Below, piece after piece: positions 1-12,290 of a stretch of 64,000 bases of DNA. The stretch spans positions 9,056,546 through 9,120,545 of the forward strand of contig JAJEKV010000009.1 of the NCBI GenBank assembly GCA_021234155.1, read 5' to 3'. Source of the DNA: Isoetes taiwanensis (taxonomy: Eukaryota > Streptophyta > Lycopodiopsida > Isoetales > Isoetaceae). Each line of letters begins with the position of its first letter. The stretch's first letter is position 1. The translations under genes were made by a program, and so were the position numbers. A model generated the notes under the pieces. That model was not told the DNA's origin and made no database searches. It saw only the letters and a program-made list of their open reading frames with translations.

Positions 1-195
1 GGACCAGATGGTATTGACACTAATTTGAAAGCAAAAACCAGTCGATATTGTTTGAGTCATAATTGGGACCTGCTAGTCAGCCACTATTCTCTTAAAGTTG
101 GTGATATATTGGAATTCCAAGTCGTAGGCGAGCTTGAATGGACAATGAACATCTATCGTGGTGGAGCACAGCATGACCAAAAGAAGTTCTGAATA
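1..195 (+). pseudogene. B3-domain (REM-like) gene relic, C-terminal part, cut by window edge
   Basis: The first reading frame from base 1 starts GPDGIDTNLKAK and continues through SHYSLKVGDILEFQVVGE and TMNIYRGG to a stop near 190. This is the second half of a plant B3 DNA-binding domain: the pdg-k strand, then the GD-l-F turn, then the closing strand. The same segment occurs at 12099-12290 behind a first B3 domain, so this is probably the last exon of a two-B3 gene that begins left of the window. It lies at the left end of repeat copy A. It may be a fragment rather than a working gene. B3 proteins are nuclear transcription factors; activity here is not supported. Confidence 0.6.
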
Positions 196-3100
196 TGTAA
201 TTTTATATAACAGATATTTTGTTGCCTCTGTGAGTTTTCCACTTACAACTATTAGCATGACTATATACTAACTGTTCATACTTTGTAATCACAGGAAGTA
301 ATATATTTTACTACTTATCTTTTTGAAGAAGAGTCTAATTTTACGTATACACGCATAATTTTTTATGCAATTTATCTTGGAAATCAATAAAATTATTCAA
401 CTCAAGGTGGTCAAAATTTACAAAGACATAAAATAGCATAAGCAATCTAAGGTCGAATTTTTACTACCGTGTAGGAAACGAGAAAATAGTCTGTGGAGTT
501 TGTCTTCCATGAACTTTGCATGGTGTGCTTCAAATAGTCTTCCCAATTTGGTTTTGCCAAAGTGCGGTTTGTTATATAGGTATTCAAATATAGAAGAAGA
601 AGAAAGGAACACAACCTTCACAAGCATATTGTATTTCATGTAAAGCAAGACAAACTCTACAGGCATATTGTGGTTGCTTGGGTCATTTCTATCATGAGTT
701 CCTATCTACCATTACATCATTGTCGAGAAACACCTTTACCCCCATCGCTTTTATTCTATTTTCTTGTGAGAAGTGCCATCTGCGTGATCCTCTTTCTTTT
801 GTTTGAATGTGAGAAATCATATCACCCCCATCCTTTGCCTTGTGATTCATTCGAGGGAATGATGTGTTCTGGATTTTAACATTGGTTTTAGCAAAGATGT
901 GGTAGGAGGATGGCATCTATTTTCCAGATGCCATATGTATTGTATGTGACTTTCTTTGGTGCTGTTTTTTTTTATGAAGTAGTTAAGGAACAATTCATTG
1001 TTCATCTACCTTTGTGTAGTCCACAAGTGCAATGGTGTTGTTGTCGCTGACACTTGCATGCTGCTCGCCTCTGTATTTTTTGCTTTAAGGTTGTAGATGT
1101 TAAAGTGTACAGCTATAATTTTGGAATACTCTTTTTTGTTGAAGGTAAAAATATGGCAGTATATAGTTCTTGATGAGACTCAAGTAGTGAATAGTGCATC
1201 CGTGAAAGAAGGATGCCTATAATATTGTTGCCTTGGCAGCGTTAAGAAATGGTTGCTGTTGCTTTCTTCTATGCTTAAACAGGTCATTCTTGACCGCAAA
1301 AGATCAATCTATTTATAATATTTTTTCAAAATACAAAAGATGAACACTTCCCACAAAAGAGGAGCACATGTCTGTTGTTAAGAAACTAGCTAGAGACGAT
1401 CCTATATAACCTTTAAATACTATAACTTATCATAAGCACACTTAGAATTCCCTGTGGTCTCATAACAGTAAGTTTTAGCTTTCATTGACGTAAACCATCA
1501 TTTAAGATGATCCATTGGGTGCAGCTACTACCTCAGATTCATTATTTCGTTGTGATACAAAATTTGATGTTGATGGTATAGCTGTTGCTTGTGCTGGCAT
1601 CCTTCCTTGTGCTAGGTACTGCACAATCATCCAATATCGGTTTACATACAATTTGTAGGCGCAAGATAATGAGATTACGATGCTTACTTCAATTTGATTT
1701 AAGTGGCTTGAACAATAGTACTTTAATTCTTCCATGTGTCCACCCCAATTGGTTTGAACAATGCAGGTTGGGCCAAAAGGATCCATAGGGAAGATATCGG
1801 TGAAGCATTGAGTGAATTGTACTCCCAGTCTGGTCTATGTGCACGCCTTCTTCAGCAACCGAACATAAAATGCGGGAAATATCATTCAATTCCTAGTGCA
1901 CTAAAAATTGCTCCCTCGCTTTCCTTCAATCCATCCACATTTTATGTGTTTTACTTCTTCATCAGGACGATCTCGTACTGCAATGCATAAAAACTTGTTA
2001 GTATTAGTTGTTCTAGCCACTACATCAGCTGAGAGTGGAATGCCCATCCCTGATCCGACACTATTCAAAGTTATCCGCAAAAAAGCATGGATTAGCTTGC
2101 AGATGTTAAAAGTGCATCTTTCCTAATTCTCTAATCCATAAACGAGTTCACTTTCTATTGTTTAATTTGAGAATTTTCTTTGCAAATAACCTTGGAGCAA
2201 TTGAGCAAAACGATGCAGGGAAAGGAAGAAGTCGAACCACGGATCGGGGCGTGCATGCATGAAATGATGCATCCCATTGGTATTTATAGCATCAGGAAAT
2301 TCTATAAGCTGTCTATCATAAATGCGAAAAGCTACTTTAGCTGGAATTTAAGTGATGATTTGAAGCAGAATGGATACCGTAATTGTATCCGATCTTCCTT
2401 TTAATTTGAGCACCAATTCTTAATTTCTCAATTTAATTGTATATGTCATCTAAAGGCATATTCAGTTTTTATATTAGTCTCAAAATATTAGTGGTGTACA
2501 ATTTGCCAATGGTAACAAAGTGTTTGAAGAAGCAAAATATTGCCATTATTGGTTCTAACATTAGAAGCTTAATGTTGCATGCATATGGACTCTATATGCC
2601 AAGGTGCAACATCAATGATATTTTCTTATGCTCATCTCACTTAGCAAAGTCTTGTGTTTTTAATAAAATTCGCTACCCCCTTGTAGATGCAGCTCTCCCA
2701 TCATACACGATAGGAGAGCAACCCCTTTCCGGTTCACGGGGCTATTTTGCCCTGCCGTCGATTCTCTAGTTCATTCCCCTTAACGTCTAGGATATCCTAC
2801 TTAAGAATCTTCCCATATGTCAATGTAAGATTAATTGGGCAAGGTTGCACTCAATAGACACTTATATGCACCTTCACAACCTTGCATGCAATGTCTAGGA
2901 TGTAATGTTATTTATCCTTATTCCATTAACATATTTGAGTTCAAATATTAAATCATAAAGAAACATAGAAGGAGAAGCAAGATAAGATTGAAAGAAATGG
3001 CTAGGGGAACGATAATACTTCTTATGTCTAAATAGTGAAGTTATTTTATAGACCTAAGCATTGTTGTTTTGAAACCTTATCTTAGAAGGTTATCATCATA

Positions 3101-4873
3101 AACAGACGTAATCATGTTTGTCTTGAAAACCTTACCCTAAAAAAGATTATGACCATAAATGTGGGGAAGATTATGGATTGAATGGGAAGGAACCACGGGT
3201 AGTTGCACATGTATGATTGACTATTTCTACCTAATTAGGATTGGCATACAAAGAAATGATAGCAAGATTGCTACTATGGGCATATCCCCATTCACATATG
3301 CCTATGGGTCATTATTTAATTTACCACTACATTATTATGATAGTTTCATAATTGAATCAAATATATATCACTATTAGAAAGCATAAGAAACACATGAAAT
3401 ACTACGCATCTAAACTTACGAGACCATGTTCTTCTACTATGGTTCCTCTCAAAAATTTATTTTGTTTTTAATAATTTGGCCTAGATATCTTCTTTGTTTT
3501 TTAAATTCCCAGAAATTTTCTCCGAGTGATAGAACGCACTGTTTTTAACCAAAAGGCAGCAATGGATATCTTGTGATAATCAAAGGTCGTCCATATAGCT
3601 TCTCTTCACAGAATGCGCCATGAGTAAAACACTAAAAACGACATCCTACATTTTTATATGAACCCAATGGACCGGAAATCCATGTCGAGGAGCTTCTTGC
3701 CTTATGCGATCGTTCTCGTAAAATCGATTCTACCAAATAGACCCTAATATTCCCTTACGATTACATCCTCTGGCCCAGCGAAAAGTTCCTTAGATGTTAT
3801 ATAAGGAATGCGATGAAACCTTTTTCATAATTAGTTTTATTGCATCTTGGCTCTAAATGAAATATCCTCCCGACCCTAATAACTAGGTTTGTTCTTAGGC
3901 CTCCATGTGAAATGTAGGTTTAATAGATGAGAAATTGAAGCACATCTTAATTACATCCATTTGGGACATCTAAGAGGTAAAAGCGGAGACATAAATCCGT
4001 CTATAGTTTGTGCCTCAAGAAATATTACTTTGCGAGAATCTCGAGCAATGTCTTCTAAATCTTTTAAAGCAATCCTAAGGCATTATGGAATGTGAAAGTA
4101 TATAACATAAGATCTCGGGTTTTAATTCACCTTATACCATCTTAGCTCTTCAAATTCGTGTGTGATCTATTATTTGAAGGATGCTATTTAATAGGAAAAG
4201 GAAGTTGAAGTCAATTCAAGAACTAACTACAAAGAAGTCTTGAAGAATTTAATAATTAAGAAATTAATTATGTTATTCGAATTTTTTTCTTCCTCATCTT
4301 GCCTCTCTTTTCTTGTCCATGACCTTTGTTACTCAAATGATCCTTTGTCCATCATAACCTATTCCCCGCACCACTTGGACATTCTCATGCAAAGTGTCTA
4401 CTTTCTCACATATAAAACAACCCGAAGCACTTTCGCCGAATTCCTACCCCCTTTATGACTATATGTACTTCTCCCCATTTTTTGGTTCAATTTGAATAAA
4501 TCTTATTGTATTGTGGAACGCGCCATGCATTTGAAACAAGATCGCCCCCGGTTGATCCTGGGAAACAAAGGAAAATGGGTCATTTATGAGTAAATGCAGC
4601 GGTGAAATTGCGCCATTTAAAAGGCAAATGGAATAGCAGCGTCATTTTAGCAAATGGAGCAACCGCAGGTTACACTAGCAGATATGAGTAATATGAGTAT
4701 ACATGCATCCATAGGGAACAACTAGACCAACACATTACATTGTTCTAATGGATGGGATTGATCTCAGCTTGATGAACTACAACATTTGATAAATTATCTC
4801 AACTACATGTATGTATGGGATTATCTCTCAAGTATCATCCAAGGGAAAAAGAAATAAAAAGAATAAAGGTTTT
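1..4873 (+). repeat. Long direct repeat, copy A (partner at 12099-16976)
   Basis: From base 1 to the T-run at 4870-4873 the sequence matches 12099-16976 in the same order and orientation, with only scattered small differences. The copies are about 12.1 kb apart, which suggests a tandem segmental duplication. Apart from the B3 tail at its left end I recognise no gene in it. The longer open frames, such as 1908-2126 (MHKNLLVLVVLATTSAESG...) and 2437-2769, recur in copy B but match no family I know. The differences concentrate at CAG/CTG and CG sites. Confidence 0.9.
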
Positions 4874-7800
4874 ATTATTGGGACATTACTTTGGGCACTG
4901 GCCGAGGCTATTGTGAAGAGCACCAATTTTAGATTGATAAAATGCTTGATTGAGATAGAAGAATTGGTTGATTACCATATGGATGCTTTTCGCATGAAAC
5001 TTTTAATGTCTTTGGAGCAATTGGAAGATTAGCATAAAGAAGCTCACATGCAGGTGCATTGTTTGATTCTTTTTGACATGTAAAGAAGGCACAAAATATT
5101 GACATGTTGCCTCTGAGGGAAATCTGAAATTCTCTCTTGTACTATAGTTCTTTGCAGTCAAATATGATTCTTTGTCTAAGCGAAAGCTAGCATCATAGAA
5201 ACACGTTCTAGGAGTTGCAAGCGTACAGCGATGGAATAATGCCAATATTTCAACGCAAATTCTCACAAGGTACGTATTTTCCATATCTTTTATTAACCAA
5301 AATTTACATATGGATTTTGCAAATGTCGGACCTTGCATTTGGACGTATGTGATATGTAATCGGGTCATATGACAAAAACCTTGTTGAAGGTTTCTAGAAT
5401 TTTTCCCTTTCCACATTGCAACCTTTTTCATCACGTTGATGCCCCTCATAATAAGTCCACTATCCTAGCATTTGCAAACCTTTATATCTCTCACCTTTTT
5501 CAAATTAAAAGTTGCATGGGCATGCATATTACCACTTGGCACATTCTTGAATAATTGATTTGCATGCTTTTTTAGAATTGCTTCTCTTTTTTCGATTTAG
5601 CCTCTCCATCCATCTCTTCATATTTTTAAGACAAATAATGGGGTCTTTATCCCATCTTTTTACCACAAGTGGTCTTTACAATCGATGATTGGCACGTTTA
5701 AGAGAAATCATTGGCCCCTAAAAGTTTAGGAGTTCGTGGCATTCTGCATAAGCAGCAGTGGCTGCCACATTTCGTTGCTCCCTCATTCTATCTATTATAT
5801 GCTCGCTCCCTCATTCTATCCTGTAATATGCTCGGAAAAGCGTTTTACCTCTGATCTTACATCCAGTATTCAGACTATCAAGATTTGTCGTGGGCATCAA
5901 GCTTGCTTTTATTTTTGCCATTACAGATCCGTTTTGGATGTGAGTGGGTCTTAGGCCTTTGCTTCCACATCTTTGATTCTTTTGGCACATCAATCTCTGC
6001 CATTTAGTTCTATATCACAATGACAACCATGGATATTGAATGCGATTTTCTTACTAACAAAGCACATTGGCTTCGAGGCACTAATATCAAGCAAGCCATG
6101 GTGGCGAACATGGAGCAGACTTCCATCTCAATTTGTGCACGAAAAACTATTACAAATCGAGGGCTTCAATTCAAGGTCTGTTATGGCTTTGATTTATAGG
6201 CGCTGCAGCATGAAGATGCTGAAAATCGAGGGAACTACCTTGGCTACTGAGATATAAGATGTTATACAAATGGCATTGATGCGGCATGAAGTATAGTAGT
6301 CCACGAGCTCTTTCTTCCCTAATCGGCATGTTGTCTTATACTTACTCCCTTTATTATTTCTGCGGAAGGCTTGGATCTGAGTTTTTTTTTATGTAATTGG
6401 CAAACAATCCTAGAAGCTTATATTGTTGCCTTTGCAAAGCATATGCGAGGGCTTGTAGTCTTATCTTCGACTAACACATTCAAATTGATAGGCTGGCATG
6501 ATCAACTCTTTTCGACTGTGTCTTCAAAACATTTATTTTGAAGGGACCGGTGAAGGGTTATAAGCGTGGTGTCCCATAGCTTACACATTAGTCCTTTCAT
6601 TGTTACCCTTTTTCGGGCTAACATTTTATGCAGTTCAATTTGCAATTAGCAGGGACCTCCACCTCCTACGATTTTTATTCTATTAGGGATGGTGTAAAAT
6701 GCTCGTTTCAATGGTCGGCTTGGGCATCGGATAAAGTTATTCAAACTTTCTAGACATATTGTTTCTTGCCAAAGTAGCAGGAATTAAATTCAACCATGTT
6801 TTTCTAAATCGCGAAATTGCTTTTTTGTAATAGCTCTTTTTCTAGCTCTACAATTGTCCGGAAGATAAGATCCATATGCTTTTTGTAGCATATCACGAGG
6901 AACTCTTCATCGAGAGCAAGCATGTTTATTGAAATCAGATTGGAAGCAAGGTACCAAAATGGGATGATTTTGTCTCTAATGTTTTGTTAAAGATGATTAA
7001 TTATTTAACTTTGCTGATCAAGTCTAGGCCTAAAAGAAAATGGCACCTGTTTTCTTTTTGAGACGCTAATTAACTAAAGAGTGGTCTTTGCAAAAGTCCA
7101 TGGAAGGTGATGATAAAGAATGCATTAAATTGTCCAGTTTTAAAAGGTTTTTTTATTTTTACTTGGTTTCTTGGTTATACAGGGACCTTGACTTGATCTA
7201 CTTTTTTAGGTGTGACTATTCTTCAACTTACATGTGTATTATATGTAGGAGAAGGAAAGAGAATGGATGCAACCAGGACTCATTTCTTGGTGAGTAAAAG
7301 CTTTACAACGAAAGACAAGCGCCATATATCAACATTAGTAGTGAAACTTTTCAATTTAGCTTTGCATATTGGAATGCCAAAGGATGCCTAGTGTTGATGG
7401 AGATTACATTTACAAAATCCACAAGTCGCTATTGGTTATATAGTTTACACAAAAGGAACTACATTATTGAGGAGGTATGAGCCTTTGTATTTGAGAAATA
7501 TGCTCATGTATTCAATCTTATGGTGAAACATTTCCATACGATTGATCTATCAAAGTCATAATTGGGGGAATAAATAAGGGTCATACCATGTATCTCATTT
7601 AACGATAATATCTTGTAATGCCATTCATTCTAAATATGATTTCTTTTTAAGTACTAGCTCTTGGAGTTGATTTTTAAATATGTATAGATAAGAGTAGAGT
7701 AAGTGGGAATAGCAATAGTGAGGGGTAGGGCCCATTGCTATTTTGTATTATTCACCTTTTTTCTTAAGCTTTTTGCTCAAACATGACATATGGGTAGAAT

Positions 7801-9055
7801 TATACTAAATATAAAGTTCTCCTTTGAAATAATCATGATGACTCTATATTTTTTTGCACTAATATATTGAATGCTCATTGCTTTATGTTCATCTTTGTGC
7901 ACATACTTGGGGATTCAAATCTAGGTAGGGATTCAAATCTAGGAAGAATATTTGCAAAAAAGAGTTAATTTTTTCTAAGCAGGGGTTTTATGAATTTTGC
8001 TACATGTTTCCTGGAAGAAAAGAGTTTCGTGAAGTTTATTACATGTTCCGTGGAGACATGTTTTTATACATGTGTCAACCACTTGTTAGATACTATGCTT
8101 CTGCTAAGCTATAACCTTGATTCATAAAGAGCCATAATGGAGAAAGTCACCATCCCACCAAGTTAAATCACATCTTTCTTCAATGTGCACGCTGCAATTT
8201 AATTTTGCAACAACCTCCATCAAGCTGGAGTTAACAAGCTCCACCAAGCTGGAGTTTGTTAAATTTCCTTAGGATTTCGATCCTTCAAATGCCAGAATAC
8301 TAGAATACTGATAACTTCCTGCTATTATAAACAAGCAGGTCGTCTCTTATATCTTTTCACCTTGGTCATATGTATTTTATCACATAGATTTCTAGAAAGC
8401 ATCTTACTTGTCTATGATACGTATATCACTATGAAAGGTAGTTCACATCCAAACAGTTAAAAGACAAGGAACTGACATATGAAATACGAAAAATAGTATT
8501 GTCATGCATCCAGTAACATCAACTTTTTTATTATAAGATACATTGCCCATGACAAGAACATTGCCACAAAGCTCAAGCTTAGACCTAAGGATCATTTTGG
8601 GAAACTAATCATCAAACCTGGAGAATGATGTTGAAGCGCCATTTCCTGTACCTGCTCTATACTTGACAGGGTTTATATCTAAGTTCACAAAAAACCTGTT
8701 GCTTAAATCAACTAAATTGGATCTTCAAGTGTTGCTAATATCTTCAATTCTAAATACCTTTAATAAAAGAACTTTATATTGGCAGACTTCAACTAGGCTC
8801 TTTTACAGCAACATGAGAGTTTAAAACAACTCCAAAAGATGGCAAACAGAAGAAACTGACATGGCGCAGGTCCACGACTATTCGTTCAAATTAGCAAACC
8901 TTGTCATACAAAGATATATTGACATTTGCTGCTACAATTCCTGGAAGATGGAAATCCAGCTTTCTGATAAAGTAAAGGACACATTAATATATATATATAC
9001 AAAGAAAATTAATATCGCCCTCCTACGCATTGTTCCAGTTTTAGCATGTTCTTAC
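4874..9055. other. Stretch without a recognisable gene
   Basis: This is AT-rich single-copy DNA within the window. The longest open frames (5003-5449 minus; 4811-5032, 5736-5954 and 6036-6257 plus) carry no motif I recognise and are not called. Small repeats are present: a direct duplication of a GGGATTCAAATCTAGG word near 7910-7945, and an imperfect hairpin at about 8216-8262 built from CAAGCTGGAGTT and AACAAGCTCCA. The stretch continues copy A past the point where copy B is interrupted, so 4874 onward shows the undisturbed site. Confidence 0.5.
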
Positions 9056-9061
9056 GATGTA

Positions 9062-9700
9062 AGGCCCTATAGTGCTCTAGATTCTCCTAGATTCTCTTAG
9101 AATTTTCTATTTTGATTGAGGTGCTTACCCATGAGCATTTAAAACCTTCTAAAATGATATATTTTGGATCTGTGCAACATTTTTAAAACATTTTCTATTT
9201 TTAGACTAAGGCGCTTACCTTAAGCATCTAGAATATTTTTTTTTTCAAGATATTATGAAACATTTTAGAACATTCTATTGCCGTTCTTTGCAAAATCTTA
9301 AAAACCCATGAGCATTTAAAACCTTCTAAAATAATCTATTTTGGATCTGTGCAACATTTTTAAAATATTTTCTATTTTTAGACTAAAGCGCTTACCTTTA
9401 TTATGAAACATTTTAGAACATTCTATTGTCGCATTTTGCAAAATCTTAAAAAAACTCTAAGATTTCATCAAGATTTTCTTACATTCCTTTAGATATTATG
9501 AAGATTCCCTTAGATTCAATTAGATTTTAAGAGATTCCGTTAGACTTGTATATTTTCCTAGATTCTCTTACAACTTATGAGATTTCCTTATATTCCCTTT
9601 ATTTCTTCTGGATTCCCTTACATTCTAGAAATTTCTAGAACATTTTAGAACTTTCTGGAACATTTTGAAAGTTTCAAAACATCCTAGAATATTATAGTAT
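9062..9700 (+). repeat. Degenerate AGATTC/TAGATTC array with embedded 178-bp direct repeat
   Basis: The tract is built from loose variants of CCTAGATTCTCTTAGATTC and TCTAGAACATTTT words. Inside it, about 100 bases starting at ACCCATGAGCATTTAAAACC (near 9127) recur near 9305. A TATTATGAAACATTTTAGAAC word occurs near 9250 and again near 9398. A (TA)n run lies just upstream at about 8987-8998. A second array with the same words lies at 44420-45260. No coding potential is seen. Confidence 0.8.
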
Positions 9701-9766
9701 ATTTTATCTTAATTAAAATATTACCCTTAAGTATATTTGAAACATAAATTTTTCATAGAATTAATG

Positions 9767-9826
9767 CTTGGTCTAATGGTTAGAGTGGGGGGTTTGGGGG
9801 GTTGAGTACCGTGGTTTAATCCCCCA
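9767..9826 (+). other. tRNA-like / tRNA-derived SINE head (relic)
   Basis: TGGTCTAATGGTTAGAG (near 9769) resembles a tRNA A box and D-arm. GGTTTAATCCCCC (near 9813) resembles a B box, at a spacing usual for tRNA genes. The middle is a degenerate G-rich run and I could not build a convincing anticodon arm, so this is more likely a tRNA-derived SINE head or a decayed tRNA than a functional tRNA. Confidence 0.35.
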
Positions 9827-9944
9827 ATAACATAAAAATTCTAAAAGCCTTTCCTTAAGGAGCGAGCATTCAATATGAGCCTTAGGATCTTAAACTCGAC
9901 CAACGATCAAGATCTCACCATATAAAAGCAATATGAGCCATAGG

Positions 9945-10165
9945 ATCTATTATATATAATTCCCAAAGCCACGTGGACCGTAGGATGTGTCCTCAAGCCA
10001 TGTGAGCCGTCGGATCTCGGATCGACGGGGGGATCGATTAATAACTGGACCGTGGGACCATGGTACACATATTATATGTAAACTCCGGGCCATCCGGGCG
10101 TAGGATATGTCCCAAACCCATGTGAGCCATTGGGATCTCGAGCACACGGTGGGATAAGTGCAAAA
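9945..10165 (+). repeat. Imperfect tandem pair, about 110 bp, with GTGAGCC words
   Basis: CCATGTGAGCCGTCGGATCTCGG (about 9998-10020) and CCCATGTGAGCCATTGGGATCTCG (about 10118-10141) close two related units. Each is preceded by a GTAGGATRTGTCC word. Several further GAGCC-TAGGATCT words lie upstream. Nothing coding is seen. Confidence 0.55.
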
Positions 10166-10169
10166 CATA

Positions 10170-11420
10170 AGAACATAGATAGATCAGATATATACAAAGT
10201 CCCTTATTATTTAAGGTCTGTGCAAAATGAAATGTGTATTGTACGAATAAATTTTCTTTAGATTTATTTTTGGTGGGATTGTTCAAGGTTCCGGATCCGG
10301 CTATGTTAGTTAGAACGAATATCTACAAATTGCGTTAACATCATGTAGGAACAGATCATAATTTAGAGATCTTGGGCACCCTATAAGAACTTTTCTCTTA
10401 GAGATGTTCTCATTTTGCCATGAAGATTTCTTTTTTCCGACTTGTTTAAATTTAGTGGACTGAGTTACTAAAGAGAAATCTTTTTGGGCCAAATATTTGA
10501 CTTTGCATGTAATAGTAATGGATGGCTGTGAATGTAAAGAAGATGTCTATTAGGAAGAGTAATTTGATATAATTATGTCGATACAAGAGGGGGCAAATGT
10601 TCAAATTACATATGGATGTCCATAAGATATTATTTAATACAGTATCTCATGAGATGCCTGCAATTAATACATTGGTACATGAGATGCATACATGTTACAC
10701 TTGAACTTTGAGAAGTATATTTGCAATTCTTGAAATTGTATAATAGTTTGTGATACTACGAAATAATATTCCAAAACTACACAAAGTCAACCCCTACAAA
10801 GCGTACACATAGAAAAACTAGGTGTAGTTAAGAAACAGGGAAGATTTATATCTATGACTTATAGTAGGGTGATTTCCAAAGACATTAAAACAATCCAGAA
10901 AGATTTGCCTTTGAAACATGTGAAAGGCACTTAGTTGACTAGATGAAGCATTGTGTTCTGCTCGAGAATAAGATTTGGCTTGGTGAAGTGTTATGGAGAT
11001 TAGTCGAATACCCAATAAGATGTTTTATTACATCGTAGAGTTGGCTAATAGAATCTTTGCTATCAAATATGTATCTTCAACAAAGATCACAACTACACAT
11101 TCTCCATGTAACAATGGCCCTTGTAATATTCTTTTGTTTCCTACTTTACTATAAACTCAGGCCTTGCTAAATTTTGAATGCCTCATTAGGCATAATTGGA
11201 TATTTTATTTACTCAAGTATCATAGTGCACTAATTGCATATTTTCTTTTTATACAACCATTAGTGTGTTTGTGTATTTTCATAGGATTATGTGTAGTATA
11301 TATGTCAGCAACGTCATCATTAAATAAGAATCATATTTATAGTATATTATTTTTTTATATTGAAGCAGTCAAATATCCTCCAGCAGAACGAGTTAATCTT
11401 GCATGGAGATGAACGGAGGT
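10170..11420. other. Stretch without a recognisable gene
   Basis: This is AT-rich sequence upstream of the B3 relic. Short open frames (for example 11164-11412 plus and 10818-11015 minus) show no family motif. It could include the promoter of the ancestral B3 gene, but no element was identifiable. Confidence 0.4.
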
Positions 11421-11426
11421 AGACTG

Positions 11427-12290
11427 ATGGCGACGGCAAGAAGTTTTCTAATACATGTCGATTATGAACATTTGCTTGTAAGCCCAGTCGTTTTTTACTT
11501 GTAGGTTGCTCTAGTAGATTTTTTTTATCTCTCTGCTATGTACTTCTCATTTTTCTTATTTCCGGGGAGCTCCATCGTGTTCCTTTGCCCGCATTGTTAT
11601 GTGATAGTTGTAGGACCAAATGGGAAAGAACATCAAGTTTTTGTGGCATCTGCAGGGCCAAAATTGTTTTTTGGCCAAGGATGAGAAGTTTTCTTGACTG
11701 ATAATCTTTTCATAGATGGTGATGTTATTTTTTGTGTGATATCGGAGGATAACAACAGGATATTTGCAAAGAAGTGCGATGGCAGCAATCGGACCAAAGC
11801 CCTTGGAATTTGGCAGGTAGAGGATGGAAAAGCACGGCAGGAAGTTGTTAATGCTCGACAAAGACGTGTAGTAAAAGAACCAGAAGACTCTGTTAATGTA
11901 TCAGATGATGAACCAGACATTAAGAAACCTTTTAAAGTTCCACTGCTCAAACGTATTTATTCATCAGGATTGGTGAGTAAAAATTTCCCCTTTGATTAGT
12001 TTTCCTTAGGAAATTCTTAGCTCTCTATTTTCTCAGGTCGAGATTGAAGGAGGAATATCGCATTAATGCCTCCAAGGGGTTCTGCAATCCTTGTTCATGG
12101 ACCGGATGGTATTGACACTAATTTGAAAGCAAAACCATTCGATATTGTTTGAGTCATAATTGGGACCCGCTAGTCACCCACTATTCTCTTAAAGTTGGTG
12201 ATATATTGGAATTCCAAGTCGTAGGCGAAGCTTGAATGGACAATGAACATCTATCGTGGTGGAGCACAAAGATGACCAAAAGAAGTTGAA
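11427..12290 (+). pseudogene. Two-B3-domain (REM-like) transcription-factor relic
   Basis: A short first exon from ATG 11427 (MATARSFLIHVDYEHLL) ends at GTAAGC. It parallels the first exon of the minus-strand B3 gene at 44135 (MATVFLVDVKFGELL, then GTAAGA). A first B3 domain follows around 11610-11790: GPNGKEHQVFVASAGPKLFF, then a G-stop-EVF where the family usually has GW-xF, then NLFIDGDVIFCVIS. An acidic linker (SVNVSDDEPDIKKPF) leads to an intron with a GTGAGT donor near 11973. The second B3 domain starts MPPRGSAILVHGPDG near 12070 and is broken before VGDILEFQVV. The Trp-to-stop change and the second-domain frame break argue for a pseudogene, although consensus error could contribute. 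B3 domains bind DNA in the nucleus. Confidence 0.65.

Noticed and set aside
5003-5449. A 148-codon minus-strand open frame
   Set aside because: No recognisable domain, no supporting splice or codon signal, and not conserved elsewhere in the window.
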